Assembly (NCBI GenBank): GCA_963822255.1
Contig: CAWGGV010000001.1
Span: 414,747 to 478,746, forward strand
Origin: UBA7803 sp963822255
GTDB taxonomy: Bacteria > Pseudomonadota > Gammaproteobacteria > Pseudomonadales > Azotimanducaceae
Direction: 5' to 3'
Length of the DNA stretch: 64,000 bases
Numbering within the stretch: position 1 is the stretch's first letter; every line of letters starts with the position of its first letter. Shown here one piece after another: positions 61,686 to 64,000 of the stretch. A program made the position numbers and the translations under genes. The notes below the pieces were generated by a model that was not told where the DNA came from, ran no database searches, and was given only the letters and a program-made list of their open reading frames with translations.

Positions 61686-62827
61686 CCCGGCGCCTGCTCG
61701 AAGCCGGCGCCGGAGACCGCGGGCGACGAAGCCCGGAACGGCCGCAGAGACTCCAGTGCCTCGAGTACCCGGTCGGGCTCCAGATCCGCGAGACAGCGGC
61801 CGTGCCCCAGCGGGCAGGTGGGTTGGAAGCAGGGACTGCAGGGAAGGCCGAGACGCAGCACCCGGGCGCGGTCCGTCAGCGGTGGAGTGAAAGCCGGCGA
61901 CGTGGCGCCGAACACGGCCACCACCGGAGTGCCCACTGCCGCGGCGACGTGCATCAGACCGGAGTCGTTGCACACCACGGCGTCCGCGGCGGACAGCAGA
62001 TCCACCGCGTCCACCAAACGGGTGCGTCCGGCCAGGTTCACCGCCCCCGGCGCCCGGGCCCGAATTGCTTCGCAGACCTCGGCGTCCGCCGCCGAGCCGA
62101 GCAGCCACACCCGGCGGCTGCGTCCGGCCGCAGAACGGGCCACCGCCGCGTAGTGGGCGGCCGGCCAGCGTTTCGCCGGGCCGAACTCCGCGCCGGGACA
62201 GAGCGCCAGAACGCCGCCGGCGCCGGACAGTCCCAGCTCAGTCATGAGCCGGTCGCGATTGCCGCCGTCCACCTCGAGCACCGGCCGCGGCCAGTTCCCC
62301 GGCACCGCCTCGGCGGCCGGCAAGGCGAGGGCCAGGAACCGCTCCGCCATCGGCAGCCCGGCCGCGTCCGGCCGACGCCGCGACGGCGGCAGACGGCGGC
62401 GGTCGTTCAACAGGCCGTAGCGACTCTCGCCGTGCCATCCGGTGCGCACCGGGATGCCCGCCCAGACCGGCACGAGAGCGGACTTCAGCGTGTTCGGCAG
62501 CACCAGTGCCCGGTGGAAGCGCAGGCGCCTGAGAGACCGCGCCACCCGGTACCTTCGCACCAGACCCAGCTCTCCGTGGCCCACCGGAAGCAGATGGCCG
62601 GCCGCCACCTCGGCCATCCGCGCTGCCAGCGGCAGGGTGGCAGCAGGCGCCAGCACGTGGATCTCCGCTTCCGGACGGCGCTCCGCCAGCAGCCGGATCA
62701 GAGTGTGGGCCATCACCATGTCGCCGACCCAGGCCGGCGCCACCACCAGAATCCGCTCCGGCTGCCCGCTCCCGCTCGGGTGCGACGGCGCGGCCGACGC
62801 GTCACCGGGGAGCAGGGCGGAAGCCAT
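61682..62827 (-). CDS. waaF: LPS heptosyltransferase II
   Basis: GT9 enzyme adding the second heptose. 381 residues: 'RILVVAPAWVGDMVMAHTLI', 'RALVLPNTLKSALVPVWAGI', 'LALCPGAEFGPAKRWPAAHY' and 'AVVCNDSGLMHVAAAVGTPV', plus 'CSPCFQPTCPLGHGRCL' near the end. About 25 extra residues precede the fold. Three bases after ilvE. Confidence 0.95.
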   Translation of the reverse strand: MASALLPGDASAAPSHPSGSGQPERILVVAPAWVGDMVMAHTLIRLLAERRPEAEIHVLAPAATLPLAARMAEVAAGHLLPVGHGELGLVRRYRVARSLRRLRFHRALVLPNTLKSALVPVWAGIPVRTGWHGESRYGLLNDRRRLPPSRRRPDAAGLPMAERFLALALPAAEAVPGNWPRPVLEVDGGNRDRLMTELGLSGAGGVLALCPGAEFGPAKRWPAAHYAAVARSAAGRSRRVWLLGSAADAEVCEAIRARAPGAVNLAGRTRLVDAVDLLSAADAVVCNDSGLMHVAAAVGTPVVAVFGATSPAFTPPLTDRARVLRLGLPCSPCFQPTCPLGHGRCLADLEPDRVLEALESLRPFRASSPAVSGAGFEQAPG

Positions 62828-62830
62828 GGC

Positions 62831-63769
62831 TCAATCCTCGTTCACCGGGGCGTGCCACTCGGTAAAGGCGTCGCGCTTGCCGCGCACCTGGTCGAAGTAC
62901 AGCGACTGCAGGCGCTCGGTGACCGGCCCGCGGGTACCGCGGCCGATGCGCCGCCCGTCCAGCTCGCGGATGGGCAGCACCTCGGCGGCCGTGCCCGAGA
63001 AGAAGGCCTCGTCGGCGATGTAGACCTCGTCCCGGGTGATCCGCCGCTCACGCACCTCGATGCCTTCCTCGGCAGCGAGCCGGAGAATGGTGTCGCGGGT
63101 AATGCCGCTCAGGCACGAAGTGAGATCGGGGGTGTGCAGCACACCGTCCCTCACCAGGAACACGTTTTCACCTGAGCCCTCCGCCACGAAGCCGTCGGTG
63201 TCGAGCAGCAGAGCCTCGTCGGCGCCGCAATCCAACGCTTCGTGCAGAGCGAGAATGGAGTTGATGTAGTTGCCGTTGGACTTGGCCTTGCACATCGTCA
63301 CGTTGACGTGGTGCCGGGCGAACGACGACGTGCGCACCCGGATTCCCCGTTCCCGGGCGTCGGCGTCCATGTAGTCGGGCCACGGCCAGGCGGCGATGCA
63401 CAGATTCACCGACAGGCCCTTGGCGCGAAGCCCCATGCCCTCAGAGCCCAGATACACCATCGGCCGCAGATAGCCTTCGGTGAGGCCGTTGGCGCGGAAC
63501 ACCTCCCGCTGGGCCGCGTTCACCTGATCCGGCTGATAGGGAATCGTGAGGCCCAGAATGTGCGCCGAATCGAACAGCCGGCGGGTGTGATCCTGCAGCC
63601 GGAAGATGCATGGCCCGCGAGGCGTATCGTAACCGCGTACCCCCTCGAACACGCCCACGCCGTAATGGAGGGTATGGGTCAGCACGTGCACCCTGGCGTC
63701 CCGCCAGGGCACCAGGCTGCCGTTGTGCCAGATCCAGCCGTCGCGGTCGGCAAAGTCGTCGTCGCTCAT
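62831..63769 (-). CDS. ilvE: Branched-chain amino acid aminotransferase
   Basis: PLP enzyme for the last step of Val, Leu and Ile synthesis. 312 residues: 'HYGVGVFEGVRGYDTPRGPC', PLP-Lys in 'VTMCKAKSNGNYINSILALH', 'EALLLDTDGFVAEGSGENVF' and 'LSGITRDTILRLA'. Its stop is three bases before waaF, so amino-acid and LPS genes share a transcript, as in Pseudomonas. Confidence 0.96.
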   Translation of the reverse strand: MSDDDFADRDGWIWHNGSLVPWRDARVHVLTHTLHYGVGVFEGVRGYDTPRGPCIFRLQDHTRRLFDSAHILGLTIPYQPDQVNAAQREVFRANGLTEGYLRPMVYLGSEGMGLRAKGLSVNLCIAAWPWPDYMDADARERGIRVRTSSFARHHVNVTMCKAKSNGNYINSILALHEALDCGADEALLLDTDGFVAEGSGENVFLVRDGVLHTPDLTSCLSGITRDTILRLAAEEGIEVRERRITRDEVYIADEAFFSGTAAEVLPIRELDGRRIGRGTRGPVTERLQSLYFDQVRGKRDAFTEWHAPVNED

Positions 63770-63776
63770 CGGTCTC

Positions 63777-64000
63777 TTACTCTCGTGAAGCCCCTGCAGA
63801 GGCGTGCCCGCCGAAGACGTGGCGCCACGCCGCTGCGACCCGGTCGCGGTGGCGGGCGAGCACCACGGCGGCGCGGTCGTCGTCTGGAAGGTCGAGCGCG
63901 CTGCGGTGCCATTCTGCGCGCAGCGCCAGATAGGCTTGGCGCAGGTCGCCGGCCACCGCCGCGGGCAGGAGCTCCCGACGCTCGGCGGCCTCGAGGATCC
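63777..64000 (-). CDS. glnE: Glutamine synthetase adenylyltransferase, C-terminal end (partial)
   Basis: Only the last ~73 codons are in the window: 'AAERRELLPAAVAGDLRQAY', 'LRAEWHRSALDLPDDD' and 'VAAAWRHVFGG', which match the C-terminus of the adenylylation domain, followed by TAA at 63779-63777. Stops 7 bp before ilvE, the Pseudomonas glnE-ilvE order. The call rests partly on position. Confidence 0.8.
   Translation of the reverse strand, partial: ILEAAERRELLPAAVAGDLRQAYLALRAEWHRSALDLPDDDRAAVVLARHRDRVAAAWRHVFGGHASAGASRE

Overview
The window is chromosomal DNA from a high-G+C (roughly two-thirds by eye) Gram-negative gammaproteobacterium. The gene order matches, as far as I can recall it, one long stretch of the Pseudomonas aeruginosa chromosome: dnaB, rplI, rpsR, rpsF, rlmB, rnr, tRNA-Leu, purA, hisZ, hflCK, hflX, hfq, miaA, mutL, amidase, tsaE, nnr, queG, orn, rhodanese, psd, fimX, serB, parC, parE, cpdA, tolC, waaA, hldE, LPS-core genes, ilvE, glnE. 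Protein details (FolE2, HisZ, SerB N-terminus, doubled TetR) and the inserted genes suggest it is not a Pseudomonas; a Chromatiales/Ectothiorhodospiraceae-like lineage is my best guess, by inference only.

Region 1 (1-5.7 kb, minus): replicative helicase (cut off by the window edge), the S6-S18-L9 ribosomal operon, RlmB and RNase R. Region 2 (5.7-15 kb): tRNA-Leu(CAG) followed by a mixed set not part of the conserved order: a kinase-like protein without a recognisable ATP site, a small tail-anchored protein, a dienelactone-hydrolase-like enzyme, a secreted metallopeptidase-like protein, a regulator with two TetR units, a Ca2+/Na+ exchanger, a lipid-type methyltransferase, a KAS III enzyme and FolE2. 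Region 3 (15-33 kb): purA-hisZ-yjeT-hflC-hflK-hflX-hfq-miaA-mutL-amidase-tsaE-nnr on the minus strand, queG, orn, rhodanese-psd, and the efp-epmA pair. Region 4 (33-46.5 kb): a FimX-type c-di-GMP receptor with its conserved neighbour, serB/smp, topoisomerase IV (parC, parE), cpdA and a YqiB-like gene. Region 5 (46.6-64 kb): envelope genes: TolC-type outer-membrane protein, Kdo transferase, HldE, a lipid A acyltransferase and a minus-strand core-LPS operon (ilvE-waaF-waaC-waaG-kinases-carbamoyltransferase-glycosyltransferase), preceded by the end of glnE.

Two things dominate Part 2. First, seven genes between 19.8 and 31.8 kb (hflX, miaA, mutL, nnr, rhodanese, psd, epmA) are broken by single-base indels, nearly all of them one extra base. 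Removing or adding one base restores normal family lengths, so sequencing or assembly error is the simplest reading; the same caution applies to the apparent waaP-kinase fusion at 57-59 kb. Second, several short structures are not explained by genes: an AAC-rich repeat at the presumed start of the hfq transcript that fits the Hfq distal-face binding pattern, a 111-bp intergenic direct repeat with inverted arms between fimX and serB, four palindromic 16-17 bp units upstream of waaA, a 15-bp minisatellite inside serB, and a 21-codon ORF just before an acetyltransferase gene. Overlapping GTGA stop-start junctions recur throughout and indicate extensive translational coupling.
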